The position numbers were made by a program, and so were the translations under genes. Below are positions 63,860 through 64,000 of a stretch of DNA of 64,000 bases, piece by piece (within the stretch, counting starts at the first letter, position 1; each line of letters opens with the position of its first letter). Origin of the DNA: Burkholderiales bacterium (GTDB taxonomy: Bacteria; Pseudomonadota; Gammaproteobacteria; Burkholderiales; Burkholderiaceae_C); NCBI GenBank assembly GCA_016213325.1, contig JACRAY010000014.1, positions 402,520 through 466,519 of the forward strand, written 5' to 3'. Under the pieces are notes generated by a model. The model saw only the letters and a program-made list of their open reading frames with translations. It did no database searches and was not told where the DNA came from.

Positions 63860-64000
63860 TGTCAGCAGTCGGCGTAATCAGGCCACTTCAGAGTCGGCGT
63901 ATTCAGGCCACCCCGGCGCGGCGGCGGGGGCGGCGGAGTCGGCATATACCGGCCACGACGTGATCGGCATATACCGGCCAGTCCAGAGTCGGCATAAACC
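63860..64000. mobile_element. Terminal region of an IS21-like element (multiple end repeats), continues beyond window
   Basis: Starts TGTCAGC; five ~19-bp direct repeats of AGTCGGC[GA]TAWWCMGGCCA at 63867, 63892, 63937, 63962, 63987. Confidence 0.65.

Overview
High-GC beta-proteobacterial (probably Burkholderiales/Comamonadaceae; inferred from gene content and codon style only) chromosomal window. The backbone carries trmB, an ABC-transporter substrate-binding protein, a DUF2059 protein, alaS, a cytochrome c / caa3-type oxidase cluster with a fused COX I+III, a PQQ-type sugar dehydrogenase, a mechanosensitive-channel-like protein, a DUF4143 ATPase, a VWA protein, recC-recB-recD, a PcfJ-like protein, and a toxin/RNase-rich stretch (VapBC, NYN, HEPN/MNT, Fic). 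It ends in a serralysin-like protease and nested insertion sequences. A ~23.4 kb integrative element sits in the 3' end of a tRNA-Gly(CCC) gene. Its ends are an 18-bp direct repeat (14667-14684 / 38090-38107), with candidate integrase arm sites at both ends. It carries a tyrosine recombinase, two paralogous HTH regulators, an operon of small protein - TM protein - Rad50-like zinc-hook ATPase - type III Mod - type III Res, a D5/P4-like ATPase, a Rep-like protein and several orphans. The main leads are: (1) this island and its five-gene restriction/ATPase operon; (2) a conserved C-terminal (DUF4214-like) module shared by four otherwise different, probably secreted proteins, two of which form an inverted pair flanking the island; (3) a COX I+III fusion whose canonical K-channel lysine is a glutamine; (4) a dense toxin cluster with palindromic operators. 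All assignments come from reading motifs; no database search was run.
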